A stretch of DNA of 64,000 nucleotides from Plantago major (Eukaryota; Streptophyta; Magnoliopsida; Lamiales; Plantaginaceae), in contig JAIFAC010000143.1 of NCBI GenBank assembly GCA_026545765.1, positions 101,081-165,080 on the forward strand, given 5' to 3'. A program made the position numbers and the translations under genes. Of the stretch, positions 33,727-45,344 are shown in pieces (position 1 is the stretch's first letter; each line of letters opens with the position of its first letter). The notes under the pieces are model-generated. The model was not told the DNA's origin, ran no database searches, and saw only the letters and a program-made list of their open reading frames with translations.

Positions 33727-36700
33727 TCATCCACTTTTCTGCATTCTCGACATAGTCATAAAGAATCCTTCCGACAGAGAGCTCGCCTTTCCGGATAAGT
33801 CACATATTTCATGGTAACTCTTGCAAAGCTTGTGATTCTTCCGCAGTAGTGTTCGACCTGTATACTTTCCCTGCACCTGTGCATGGTCTACTTGGAACTG
33901 AGATAGGTTGAAATACTTGTATATTTCTTCCAGATAGTGTATATCATCTAGGTATTCATCCAATGTCATATAGAATGACTCATAGGTTGAAACACCTAGT
34001 TTGTTCTTCCTGTTGTAGCTACTATCCAGTTTTCTTACCTTGTGTACATCATTAGGTTTTGGGTAAGGACAGGCAAAAGAAAGATCCATCTTTCTGGCTT
34101 CATTCCTCTTTTCTACTTCAAAGTTTAGCCAGGCATGAAGGTGCTCAGGTTTTAGCAATTCTGGCTTGCCTTCTCTCCATTTCGTGATCCGTCGAGGATG
34201 GAGTTGAAACTTATCATTGACAAGTAGATGTTGTAGTTCCGTAATCTAATACCCTCTCTTGTTCGTAATGCACCTATATGAAGATTCTTCATTCGTCTTC
34301 ATATACTCAATGTGGGCATCACCGCCTTTCTTGATGTGTTTCATTGTTTACTCTGCCAAACTGGAAATCCCTTCTTGCTTTTCTGTTTGGTGGCCTTCTG
34401 TTAGGAGATCCTCTATCCCTTTCTTCCTGCCTTGGGGCTGTGCTGGTGGATGTTCGTTGTAATGATTTGTTATTTCCAGAAGGGGTTTTGGCTGCTAAAG
34501 GTCTTGCTGCCAGAGGAGGTTGTGAAGTAGTTGCTTGTCTCCTTTTCTTGTGAAGTGGATGTTCATCTGTGTCAGATTCATCCTCCCCATCATTGAAGTC
34601 CAAAATTGGAGACTTGCAGCTTTCTTGACCTCTTACTTCTCCTTCTTCCTTCTCTTCTTCTTCAGAAGTCATCTTTTCTTCTGAGATTCTAAGGGACTTG
34701 GCTCCCCTAGTTATCATACTCCTCAGCCTTCTGGCTGGTTGATCTGGAACAACTTCTTCAGCAAGGGTGTCTCCAGTGGTGTCCTTAATGACAAGTTGAC
34801 TTGAGAAGGGAGGATTTGATTGTTTTCTTTTTCTTCCTCTGCCTTTCTGAGGCATCTCTTCTTCCCCCTTAGTCATGAATGACTGACTCATGATAGCATA
34901 AGCTTCAGAGAGAGTTTCAATGTTTTTCTGGAGATTGTTGCACCCCGACTAATTCTTGAAGTTCCTTCTTCGCCTTCGGTTCTCTAACCGCCTGCTCCTT
35001 TGTGTTGAGCTCTTCAAGTGGCCTTAGGATGGCGTTGGCTTGCTGGACAGCATGGCTGGCTTCATTCAATGCTGCATTAGCATTGTTACAATCCTCATCC
35101 CTGACTAACCCTAGGTCTTTCTGTGAGAGAGCTATGCTAGTTGCTCTGTTGAGTAAAGCAGCAGCCAATGGCTTCATCTCTTCTGGGACGGATTTTAGCA
35201 CTTCTGTGTCTTGGGCAACTAGTGTCTTTCTAAGCTCTAAAAAGACACTGTTCCTGGCACGGTGCTCTTCACTTCTTGAACTACTTGGTGTAGAGAATAT
35301 ATGAGGAGCAAGTAGGGCTCTTTTGTGCTGAGTGACAAGTCTCTCATCTTCTGCTTCAGTAATCAAGTTGTGGGTTTCAGCATCACTATCATAATCCTTT
35401 TCTTGGATTGTTTGCAGATTGACAATCTTCTTCTGTTTTCCATCAAGTGTGCTGGCTTTATGAGAAGATGTAGAAGGTCTTTCTGATGCAGTCTTAGCAT
35501 CATGTTCTTCATCATCATTGTCATCCATGGCATCTATCTCAGCAGCTGTGACAACAATGGCATTTTTCAAATTTCTTTGCTCATCTAGGAGTGCCAATTC
35601 CTTGGCATTAGCTTCTCTGAGCTTCTTGAGTTTGGCCTCCTTTTCATCAACAAGAGCTTGACACTCTAAGTTGATTCTCTTCTCTTCTTCCAACACCTTT
35701 CTGAGTTGTTCAATCCTAAACTCAGCAGCTGAAATTTCTTCTAAGGCATTATTCTGTTCAGCTTGTTGGGTATCTTGATGACACTTGGAAGGTGATGATG
35801 ATGGAGCTTTCTGAGCATGTGAGGGAGTAACCTTTTTTGCACTTTCTTTGCTAGCTTTCCAATCCCGCTTTGTCTGTGTCAGATCATCATTCGATCATCA
35901 TCATCATCCTTTTCTTTGCTTCGTTTCGATGCTCAGAGGAGGTTCTTGATACCATTTTCATCCATCTCTTCCTCATCTTCAGAAACCAGGTTGATCACAT
36001 CAGGAAGTGTGATCATCCTCCCATTAACTTCCTCTTGCTCAGTTGGGTAGGTTGTGAGCTTGTTGGGCAAGGCAGGATGGGTAACCATCTGCTCTTGGGT
36101 TTGAGCATCCGCAGACTTGAAATCGCCAAAGTCTTTGTGCTACTTCATGAATGAAGTCTTCATGCATCGTAGTGGCAAATGTGTAGGACTCATTGGGAAC
36201 AATGCATGGATATAATCTTCCAGTTGAAGGCGATTGCTCTCTTCTCGACATTGATCACTCGCTAATTCGTAAAGGTCACCTTTCCGAGTATCTCGCCATT
36301 GTCTGAAGCACTTGAGATGTTTCTTTAAGGTGTGCTTCTGGAAGGCCTTGAGTAAATCAACTGGCACTAGACTTTGAGCCTGAAAGAAAGTGTTCAAGTT
36401 AGTTTTGTTCAAACCACTTGTGTTAGTATCTGTGTGTAAAATTAAGCTTTCTGAGCATACCTGTGTAGAAACACTAGGCTCATTATTCTGATATCGCTTG
36501 CTTGGGCACAGAGGCCTCGATACCTTGTTGTGAGGAGAAGTCCGATCCTCATCAACCTTTCTTTCGCTAGAACCTAAGAATTAAAATCAAATATGTTTAG
36601 AAACCTGCTAAGTAAAAGATAAGTGGAAAATGCTTTCGAGACTTCACTTACTTCCAAGTGAGGAAGCTCAACAAGATCTTTCTCGTAAACCTTGGGGTTT

Positions 36701-38807
36701 CTAGAACCTTTTCAGAGATACCTTGTTCAATCAAGCTTTAGTTTCCTTTGGAGGAGATAACACAACTGTTTCTCCATCCAATTGTTCTTCTGACTGAGCC
36801 TGTAAGAACAAACATAAAAGATTTAGTAGTGGTTTTTCCAGAGCATTCTTGAAGAAGACTATTACTGATTACTTACCTTCTCAGCAGAAGGCTCAGTAAA
36901 TACTTCCTTAGAAAGCTTTTGAGCCTCTGGAATCTCTAGGTTTTGGGGTGTTGGTTCCACCACCACTACTTCCTCAGTTGGAGCCTAAGAAGAGACATTA
37001 AGAATATTAGAACATAAGATAAGAGCATTTTTAGTTATTTCTTGTTCGTAGATAACTTTACTACCTGCTATGCATGTGCTCTTCTTGATGTTCGAGGTTG
37101 AGGAACCTCTTCTTGATTCAAGGGGGTGGAAAGGTTTTCTTCCCCCTGAAAGTGTGTCTCCACGTTGGCCTGTAACAAATACAGCTTATGAGTAACAAGT
37201 TAACATACAATTATGTTGACATGTTAGATATAAACTTTCTTTGTTACCTGAATAGAGTCAGGCTGATCATTGATCTCTTGGACTTGTGGTGATTCCAAAG
37301 TCTCTCTGTGCTCATTATTGTTCTCCTTTGCAGTATCATTTTGAGTCTCCATCTCAGTTTGATCCCTTTCGTAGAGTTGAGCTCTCTCGTAAGTTGAGGA
37401 ACCTGCTCAAGAACAGGTTTTCTTCAAAGAATGTTAAGTCGGTATTGTGAATGTGGAAGCAATGGCAACATCTTCCATCATTCTATCTTCCTCACCTGTG
37501 CCTTCTTCTTCCTCAACAGTAGGGGCTCTTGTCTTTCAAGAGCCGAGCTTGATGCTCCTCCATGGGTCTCATATCAATCTTTTGAGTACTTTTGCAAGTA
37601 CTTCATCATCCTCGTAATCACTATTCTCAGATTGTGCGGCACCATCTATGATATTTCTATCATCTCCGAGAGTTCTGGAGCATTCGTTCAGACTCTTGGG
37701 GCATTCTCGAGTTGCCTTTCCGAAAGGCCCAACATCTTTTGAACCTTGTCTCAAGGTCATGCTTCTTGTATGCTTAGGGCTTGGAGACTCTTTTATGAGT
37801 CCTTTTTCTCTTGGCAACTGAGGTTTAGCTTGAGCTTGCTTAGAGACCTCCTCACCTTGTTGCGCTTTCTTCTTCTTCGCTTTTCGAAAAGGCTCTCGCA
37901 GAAGTTTCTCCTTTTCTTCAAAAGCGTCTCAAGAGAGAGTTAGTGACTGGATTTCCGCCTCTCTCGAGAGTGATTCCCATTGTTTCCGTAATGTACGATT
38001 CGAGACCAAAGTGCATATCGACCTTTGGCTCAAGAAGGCCATTGATGATTTTGGGCTCAAATTCTCAATATGACCAAGGAATTTGTTGAAGCCGCATTTC
38101 CCAATTGAAGTGGGTTTCCGCCTTCATTCTTCTTGTTCAAGATGCATCATCATCCATCTCCATGCTTATCTAGTCTACTCCACCCTTGTTGCCATCAAAG
38201 CAACGAACTGTATTAAGAGCTAAAGTACTCCAAGAGCTTCGAGATGACTAGTTCGATGGCTTTCGTAACAAAGTCTCCTGACAACCCTTTGCATTTTCTA
38301 ACCGGATTGCTTCAAATAGCTCTTTGACGCCAATCATGGAAGGCCCTTGATGTTGATGTCTTCAAATGTTCCTCGATTTTTCAATCGGAATATCTTGCAG
38401 AAAGTCTTGCAGTCTAGAACAATTTCTTGTCCTTGGACTTCAGTCTGCATGTATTTTTCTTCTTCATCATTCACAACTTTTGTGAAGATTTTGGAGTTGT
38501 TATAGAACTCCAGTACATCCAATGTGGATAGTCCACTGGGTCCAGCAGATAGAAGCTTGTAGATATGGGAATTCTTCAGCATCCCCAATATCAGTTTCCT
38601 TTCTGGTCTTGAAGGTATAACTGCTGGTACATACCTCTTTACTAGAAAAGCTCCCCAATTCATTTTGTGGTTAGGGTTCCAGTCCGATGGGGTAAACTTT
38701 CCCATAAGGTGTTTATTCAACACCTTAAGTTCCTTTCCTCCTTGCTTTTCAGCAGGAGCAGATGCTACGGCCTTAGGGTTCTTGGTGGTCATCTTCTTGG
38801 GTGCCAT
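33727..38807 (-). pseudogene. Intron-containing 3' ORF of element C (env-like by position only)
   Basis: ATG at 38807 (MAPKKMTTKNPKAVASAP) opens a 157-codon frame with the N-domain (PSDWNPNHKMNWGAFLVKRYVP, VQGQEIVLDCKTFCKIFRLKNRG). The middle part (38300-37250) is badly broken. The intron cassette lies at 36380-37247. Next come LLKAFQKHTLKKHLKCFRQW (36140-36400) and a coiled coil (34917-35696, EEEKRINLECQALVDEKEAKLKKL) in a 259-codon frame. A 190-codon basic linker opens MSQSFMTKGEEEMPQKGRG. The C-domain (33727-34158) has STYESFYMTLDEYLDDIHYL. Domain order equals A and B at lower identity, so the ORF is an old component of the family. No signal or membrane segment is visible. Confidence 0.75.
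36380..37247 (-). other. Five-intron, four-exon cassette inside the 3' ORF (element C)
   Basis: Minus-strand introns in order: 37247-37170, 37064-36985, 36877-36800, 36651-36574 and 36460-36380 (78-81 bp), all GT-AG with pyrimidine-rich ends. Donors include GTAAGTA and GTAAGTG. Exons between are 105, 107, 148 and 113 bp, close to those of A and B despite diverged sequence. Confidence 0.75.
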
Positions 38808-39005
38808 CTCTTATATAGAGTTTTGAATGAGTGTTTTTCAGATGAATTTTGCACAATTAATCGAGATTAGTCTGTCTTTTCAGAAGACTAAGCAAAAGAA
38901 GTTGAGTTTTGCAGAGGGGTTTTGCAGAAATCTTGAGAGATTTTGCTGTTTTGATGCAAGTTTGAAATTTCGGAATTGGTAAAAGTGTTTGTCTTTTGCC
39001 CAAAT

Positions 39006-39018
39006 CCTATATATATAG
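39006..39018 (-). promoter_or_regulatory. Putative internal TATA box upstream of the 3' ORF (element C)
   Basis: Minus-strand CTATATATATAGG lies about 200 bp before the ATG at 38807, matching A and B. Confidence 0.5.
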
Positions 39019-39786
39019 TAGACAAAATGTACATAGATACAAATACATATAGCTGAATATGAATGCGTGTCTTTGCATCTGCATAGGCGTGGTACGTCCT
39101 TTGTATTTCATTAAATGCGTAGTGGGCCATGTATGCATTTCTCAACAGACATTACTTGCTTTGTTTTCATCTCAACCGTTGAGATCAAACGTTTATTCAT
39201 CAAGGGCTTATATTGAATATCTTGTAATGATATCAATCAACAAATGGTAATGTGCCCACTTGATGGATTTTTAATATGCTACATTCATTGTGTCACTTAG
39301 TAAAGAGTAGGAACACTTAATCGTTTGAGCTTATCATTCTGAGTGTCAAGTCCTTATCTATATATTGTTTATCATGAAAATGGTAAAGATACAAGACATT
39401 GCACATGTTTGACTTTCAGAACTTATACCTTTTGGGCTTTGTGTGTCCATTTCTCTTTATGACTAAATAGCTTTCTGAATTCAAGTGTCGAAGCTTCAGC
39501 TTGTTTGAATGTATTTGACCCACTCTCGCAAGTAAGTTCTAGTCGATTTAATTATTAAGTGTGTACCAACCTTTGCCTTTCTCGATACCCGCTCTAGAAA
39601 TGTTTTGCCTTTCGAGTGTTGCTACTGTAAACTTTGCAGATTCGCTTTCGAGAACCTGCTCGTAAGCCTACTTTTTCTATCTCACTTATTCGCACTTTAG
39701 AGATTCGTGACAATTTTTCAATTCTTAGGCAACACCATTAATCCAAGATTGTGTCTCAAAGTCAAGAACCGCTTTCTTGTAAGGGC
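39019..39786 (-). other. Spacer between pol and the 3' ORF (element C)
   Basis: Non-coding. Several damaged versions of the short spacer hairpins appear (for example minus-strand TCTAGAGCGGGTATCGAGA near 39580-39600), which look like the ACRGGWA-type hairpins of A and B after small lesions. Confidence 0.5.
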
Positions 39787-41330
39787 TTAGTGAAGATATC
39801 GCAAGTTGGTCTTCCGTACAATCTTGAGTATCTCTATATCGCCTTTCTCAACATGGTCTCTGGCGAAGTGGTGTCTAACATCAATATGCTTTGTTCGCAT
39901 GGAACTTAGGGTTCGTGTGATTGCAATAGCACTTGTGTTTTCACGTAAAATGGGAGTTTTCTTCAATGAGTCCATAGTCTCGAGTTGTTGTCAATCCACG
40001 TAATTTGTGTTGCACAACAACCAAAGAGAATATATTCAGCCTCTGTGGTACAAGTTGCAATTGAGTTTTGTTTCTTGCTAAACCATGAGATAAGTCTAGT
40101 TCCCAGAAACTGACAAGTTCCTGAGGTACTTTTCCTATCAAGCATTGATCCAAAGATAATCAAAGATCCAGTAACCACCAAACTCAATCCACTTTCTTTA
40201 GGATACCACAATCCTACATCTACCGTATCTTTCACATACTTTAATATTTTCATAGCGTGTTGTAGTGTGATTGCATCGATTTGTTTGAAATCTAGCACAC
40301 TCTAACCGCATATTGAATATCGTCCGCTATAGAAGGTAAAGTAGTGAACCTATCAATTTCCTATACTTATGTTCATCAACACTCTTATCTGATTCAGTAT
40401 AGGTCATCTTGGTTCTTATGCTCATAGGTATCTTAGCATTCTTTTCAGAAGGCTTAAGATTGAACTTTGTGAGCATGTCTTTTGCATACTTTGTCTGACA
40501 AATGAATATTCCATCATTGAGTTGCTTGTCTTGCAATCCAAGGAAATAGTTCAATTCTCCCATCATGCTCATCTCGAATTTACTTTTCATTAGATTTGCA
40601 AAGTCATCACAAAGTTGCTTGTCCTTAGATCCAAATATGATGTCATCAACATATACTTGAACTAAGAGTAGTTTCCCATCATGATTTAAAGTGAATAAAG
40701 TTTTATCAACTTCACCTTTCTTGAAACCACTTTCCGTAGGCATTTGATAAAGTGTCATACCATGCTCGAGCCTGCTTCACCCATAAAGAGCTTCAGAGCT
40801 TATAGACCATTCTACTTTCGAGGAAACTTCAAAGCCGTGGTTGTTCAACATAGACTTCCTCAAAGAAGTTCACCATTCAAGAATGCACTCTTGACATCCA
40901 TCTAATAAACTTTAAAGTATTTATGAGTCAAAGGCCGAAGAGTCTTATTGCATCCAATCCAACTGCAACTGCATATGACTCATCAAAATCTAAACCTTCA
41001 GTCTGGGTAAATCCCTTGGCAACCAACCTTGCTTTGTTTCTGGTAATTTCACCAGATTCATTCATCTTGTTTCTGAAAACCCACTTAGTTCCAATCACAG
41101 ATATTCCTCTCAAACTGATCCAACTCTTCTTGCATTGCTGAGATCCAGTCTTGGTCTCTTAATGCTTCTTCTATAGTTTTTGGTTCAATGTTTGAGATAA
41201 AACATCCAAAGAGAGAATTAGTATTTTCAGCTATTGCTCTCCTAGTCCTAACACCTTGATTGATTGGTCCAATCACGTCTTTTGCAGGATGATCCTTGAT
41301 CCATCTCATCATGGGTTTAGGGATAGTAGG
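39787..41330 (-). pseudogene. pol: pol of element C: RT and RNase H
   Basis: RT pieces on the minus strand: [11 protein letters not shown] and [46 protein letters not shown] (41150-40990), a broken middle, then KGEVDKTLFTLNHDGKLLLVQVYVDDIIFGSKD with an intact YVDD (about 40640). MGELNYFLGLQDKQL and the thumb follow. RNase H fragments at 40298-39787 (GLWYPKESGLSLV, MLDRKSTSGTCQFLG, KHIDVRHHFARDHVEKG) are in shifted frames. Frameshifts cluster near 40320-40260 and 40760-40920. Confidence 0.9.
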
Positions 41331-42960
41331 GTCAACATCTATGTGATTTGAATGTGAATCACTATGATTATGACTTGATACTTCTTCGGTATCTGTGACA
41401 TTTTGCACCTCAGAAGGGCGGTGAATGTCTGACACTTGCTCAGTGTGAGAGCTTTCTGGGGCATGCCTGTCAGAGAGGTCATTTCTAGAGTTAGCTCTCT
41501 GATGAACATATTCAGTTTCCATTTCTAGAATTCTCATAGGAAATTCTTCATCATGTCTAAGAATCATCTGGTTGTTACTAGGCATTTCATGCTTTTCTTC
41601 GTCAGAGTCATCCTCCCTTTCCATAATGATGTTTTTCCTTTCTGAAGGTTCCTCTTCAGAATCCTTTATCATTAGTTCCTTGAACCTTTCTGAGAGTTCA
41701 TCAGCAAGGGGTGTTTTCTTGCTTCCTTCATAGAATACAACATGAACTGATTCTTCAATCTTCTTTGTTCTTTTGTTGTAAACTCTGTATGCTTTGCTAT
41801 TCATAGAATAACCAAGAAACACACCTTCATCTGCCTTTGGTTGAAATGTTCTTAGATACTCTTTTCCATTGTTAAAGAACAAACATCTACAAACCAAATA
41901 CTTTTAGATGTTTGATATAGGGGGTCTACCAACCAAGAGTTCATATGGGGTCTTGTCATGGTGTTTGTTTATCAAACATCTGTTCTGAGTGTAGCATGTC
42001 AGTGTTATGCCTTCAACCCAATAAACTTCACTTATCTCAAAGGTCACTAGCATTGTCCTTGCCGCTTCTTTATGGTTCTATTTTTCCTTTCTCGCAACAC
42101 CATTTTGTTGTGGTGTTCTCACAGAGGAAAGTTGGTGTCAGATACCTTTGTTGGTACAAAACTCCTTTATGTAATCGTCGACAAAAAGCATCATGGTCTG
42201 CTCGATTGCAGATACCTTGTCATTTTTCATGACTTCAACTTATTCAAAGAAGTTTGGTATCTCCACCCTTGCATCGATTTGTGCTTCTCAGAAAGACAAC
42301 CCAAGTGAATCTTGAGAAGTCATCTACAACAACAAGACTATACTTCTTTCCCCGCATAACTAGTCAGTATGATTCAAAAGATCCATGTGTAATAGTTGCA
42401 AAGGGTCTAACACTAGAGGATCGGTTTTGGACTTGAAAGAGATCTTAGATTGTTTCCATATGACAAAGTGCATAAGATACCATCCTTTCGAAGATGTTTA
42501 GGGAAGACCAACCACTAACTCTTTCTCGCAAGTTTGTTCGTAGTTTTGAAATTCAAGTGACTCATTCTTTTGTGCCATAACCAAGTTTTCTTCCGTGACT
42601 GATTGACTCACCATGAGACATTCTTCAGTTGTGGCAGATGCCCAATCGGCAACATAAAGACTTTCTTTCCGCCGAGCAACCAAGATTGTCTGCTTTGACT
42701 CATTGTCAATAAGTTTGCAATACTTCGCTTTGAATTTCACAGTAAATCCCTTGTCTGCAAACTGGCTCATGCTAAATAGATTATATTTCAAACCTTTAAC
42801 ATGTAAATCCCAAAGAGGGATTTAATTCTCCTCCAGCAAATCTGATGTCTGGTCCATTGTTGCAAGCTTTGTAATTGACCAGATTTGCTTTGTCTCCTGT
42901 CATGTGCTTTCCGCATCCACTATCAAATAGCCATTGAGCCTTAGTCCAAGAGGCGCTCGC
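41331..42960 (-). pseudogene. pol: pol of element C: protease, integrase and linker
   Basis: Protease signature FDSGCGKHMTG lies near 42900-42930 on the minus strand. The GAG-pre-integrase region (42498-42791) starts MKYNLFSMSQFADKGF. The integrase core (42490-41900) is heavily broken; PQQNGVARKEK-like text remains near 42080-42110. The linker and integrase C-end (41330-41897) are open: FLGYSMNSKAYRVYNKRTKKIEESVHVVFYEG, then acidic sequence. Confidence 0.8.
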
Positions 42961-43647
42961 ACAAACAGAAATGTGAGTTAGGTTCTTGCTTCAGAGATAG
43001 AACCATTTAGACTAAACATTCTTCCAGTAGGAATCCACGTTTTAGTGAATTTCTTGGGAGTTTGTTTTTGTCTAACTTGATCAGAAGGAGATGCAATAAA
43101 ATCAGTAATTTTGATTTCAATCTTTCTTCTTGGGGTGTTTCTAGGTGTTCCTTTTGGTGCTTTCTGGACCCTGGGTTTCTGGGGTTGCTTTTCAGCAAAC
43201 TTAGCCTTCTGGCCAGGTTTCTTCTAGCTCTAGCATTCAGTTTTTCAGTGGCTTGAGATTTCTTCCACTTCGCTCATTGCTACGCGTAATATCACTTGTG
43301 CCATTGTTCTTGTCCTTCCTTATATTGTTGCGTAAGAACTTTTCCAATAGCACGATAGCCAATGCCATTTCGAACACCTTCGCTTTCCGAATGCGCCTTC
43401 GAAGCCTTACTAGTTTCTCGTGATCATCTTTATTTTCATAAATGGTGCAGCTTGAGAATTTGCCTATTCAGCAATTCTTCCTTCCTAGTAATATAGCAAT
43501 GTGGATGGTCAGATGTCCGAGGGTCAGGTTTCTTTCGTAAACCTTATCCACATGTTTCTTGTGAACTTGTTGTTCTTTCAAAGGTTGAGTTGCTACTCCT
43601 TTTCCTTTGTCAACTACCCTAGCTTTCTGACCAATGCTATAGGTGGT
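42961..43647 (-). pseudogene. gag: gag C-terminus of element C (left of the CACTA insertion)
   Basis: Basic tail peptides homologous to copy B: PGSRKHQKEHLETPQEERLKS in a shifted frame (43007-43198) and STTYSIGQKARVVDKGKGVATQP (43653-43560). The coding sequence continues beyond the CACTA at 51292. A CCTAACTC...TTTCTGTTTGTGC block near 42970-42998 separates gag from protease, as in B. Confidence 0.75.
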
Positions 43648-43650
43648 TGA
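43648..43650. repeat. Target site duplication TGA, left copy (CACTA 1)
   Basis: TGA precedes CACTACAAGAAA and is repeated at 51289-51291; 3-bp duplications are typical of CACTA transposons. Confidence 0.88.
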
Positions 43651-43674
43651 CACTACAAGAAAACCAGGAAAACA

Positions 43675-43935
43675 CGACGTTATGGGGCGACGGATTTTAT
43701 CCGTCGCCCCATAACGACGGATCGGTAAACTGGGCGACGGAATCTATCCGTCGCCTGTGTCAAGACGGATATTAGTTATCCGTCGCTATTAGCGACGGAT
43801 AACTTATCCGTCGCTAACATGGGCGATTTGATAAATATTTATCCGCCGCCTAAGTTTGACTCTTTATTAAAAAAAAAGAAATTATTTTTTTGAAACTGGC
43901 GACGGATAGATTATCCGTCCTTATAGCGACGGATC
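43675..43935 (+). repeat. 5' subterminal inverted repeats of CACTA 1
   Basis: Repeated GCGACGGAT/ATCCGTCGC words in both orientations. The best is a perfect hairpin 43678-43716 with 18-bp arms and a TTT loop. Further hairpins are near 43733-43756 and 43786-43816. Such motifs are transposase-binding sites in the En/Spm family. Confidence 0.9.
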
Positions 43936-43939
43936 GACT

Positions 43940-44729
43940 GGGCCGGACACGTGTCCGCTGCCAGAGTTTCCTAATTGATTGACAGAGAGGCCCGCCTCAT
44001 TTCTTCATCTTCTTCCTTCTTCTTCCTCATTTTCTTCTTCTCCTCAATCCTTTTCCGCCAATCATCCGTTATTCGCCAATCTTGGTGCCTAATCAAGCTC
44101 GTGACAAGGAGTTCGTTCTTCGATCAATTTCATATTTCTACCGATTAATCAAGGTATTTTTGCTAAAACCCTAGTTTTTAAAATTTGGGGATTTTGTTTA
44201 TTTTTGATTAATTTGAGCAATTATATGTATATATGATAAGTATGTAGTAGTTAGTTTAGTTAATTTGATCAATTATATGTAATTTGTTCAATTTGAATGA
44301 TATGAATGTATGTAGTATGTTAAGTTTGATATGTATGAATGTATGTAGTTAGTTTGATTTGTGTGTTAAGTATATATAGTTAGTTTAGTTAATTTGATAT
44401 GTTTGTTAAGTATAGAAGTATGTAGTTTTGATTTGATAAATTTGTATGTTAAGTATGTAATTTGATATGAATATATGTAGTAATTGATATGTATAGAGTA
44501 ATTAGTTAATTTGATATGTATGTTAAGTATATAATATATGTACTAAGAGGTTGAAATGGTTATTATATATGTCCAATTTTGTAACACATCGAACACTTAA
44601 TTAATAATTAATTTATAAGGAACATATAATAATTAATAATTAACCTCTACAATCTTCTTATCCTAATTGGAATCGATCTAATAAATTAAATAATGATCTA
44701 ATCAATTGGAACGCCTCAGTTAAAAATAA
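43940..44729 (+). other. CACTA 1 leader, no gene
   Basis: A CT-rich stretch (43995-44050, TTCTTC words) comes first. AT-rich sequence full of short variants of TTAGTTTAGTTAATTTGATATG (44230-44540) follows; this may be an intron or a decayed tandem repeat. No coding sequence is seen. Confidence 0.5.
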
Positions 44730-45178
44730 AGTAAACACGAATTCCGCTCATGGATGAACGATCGATCGTGTAAATGACAGTAGTTTCTAGGAGTTTCGTA
44801 GAAGGGTTAAAGGTTTCATCTCGCTTGCCATGGGACATCCGGTTTGTGCAATCGGGGTTGATAAAGTGTCCTTGACATTGAAACTCATGGAAACAAGCAA
44901 TTTATGACGCCATCGCAGATTCGAGCACTTGACGTTATGGATTCATGCCGAGTATCATGTATGGATTCATCACGTGAGGAAGCACCGCCCATGGCATACC
45001 TCCAATGGAGGGAGAGGGGTTTGGGCCGCCTATTGAGTGCCTTCGTCATTTCGGAACATGTGCATGGTGTATTGGGAGGAGGATGTAGATCTTGGAATGC
45101 AAGTTCGTGGTAGGAGCGCCACAAGTGATGAGGAGGGGGTGCATGAGAATGAGGAGTTTCATCCGCTTTGTCTCAGCT
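44730..45178 (+). pseudogene. Degraded, internally deleted duplicate of the transposase 5' region
   Basis: 44768-44990 aligns by eye with 45437-45660 (ACGGTT..GGGTTGATAAAGTGTCCTTG, then GAGGAAGCA..CCGCC). 45055-45120 (GTGCATGGTGTATTGGGAGGAGGATG) aligns with 46093-46150. The copy therefore represents about 45420-46150 with the middle deleted. Not functional. Confidence 0.6.
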
Positions 45179-45344
45179 TGTATAACTAGTAATCATTAGT
45201 TGATATATATATGAAACCAAACATTATGGTAAAATTGAAGTTATGTAACTTATATTATGTAATGCCTTAACAATTGATCAAGCTAATATAACTTATATTA
45301 CGAGCAATTGATTGAATTATTGTGAAATTGATTTATTACCGTAA

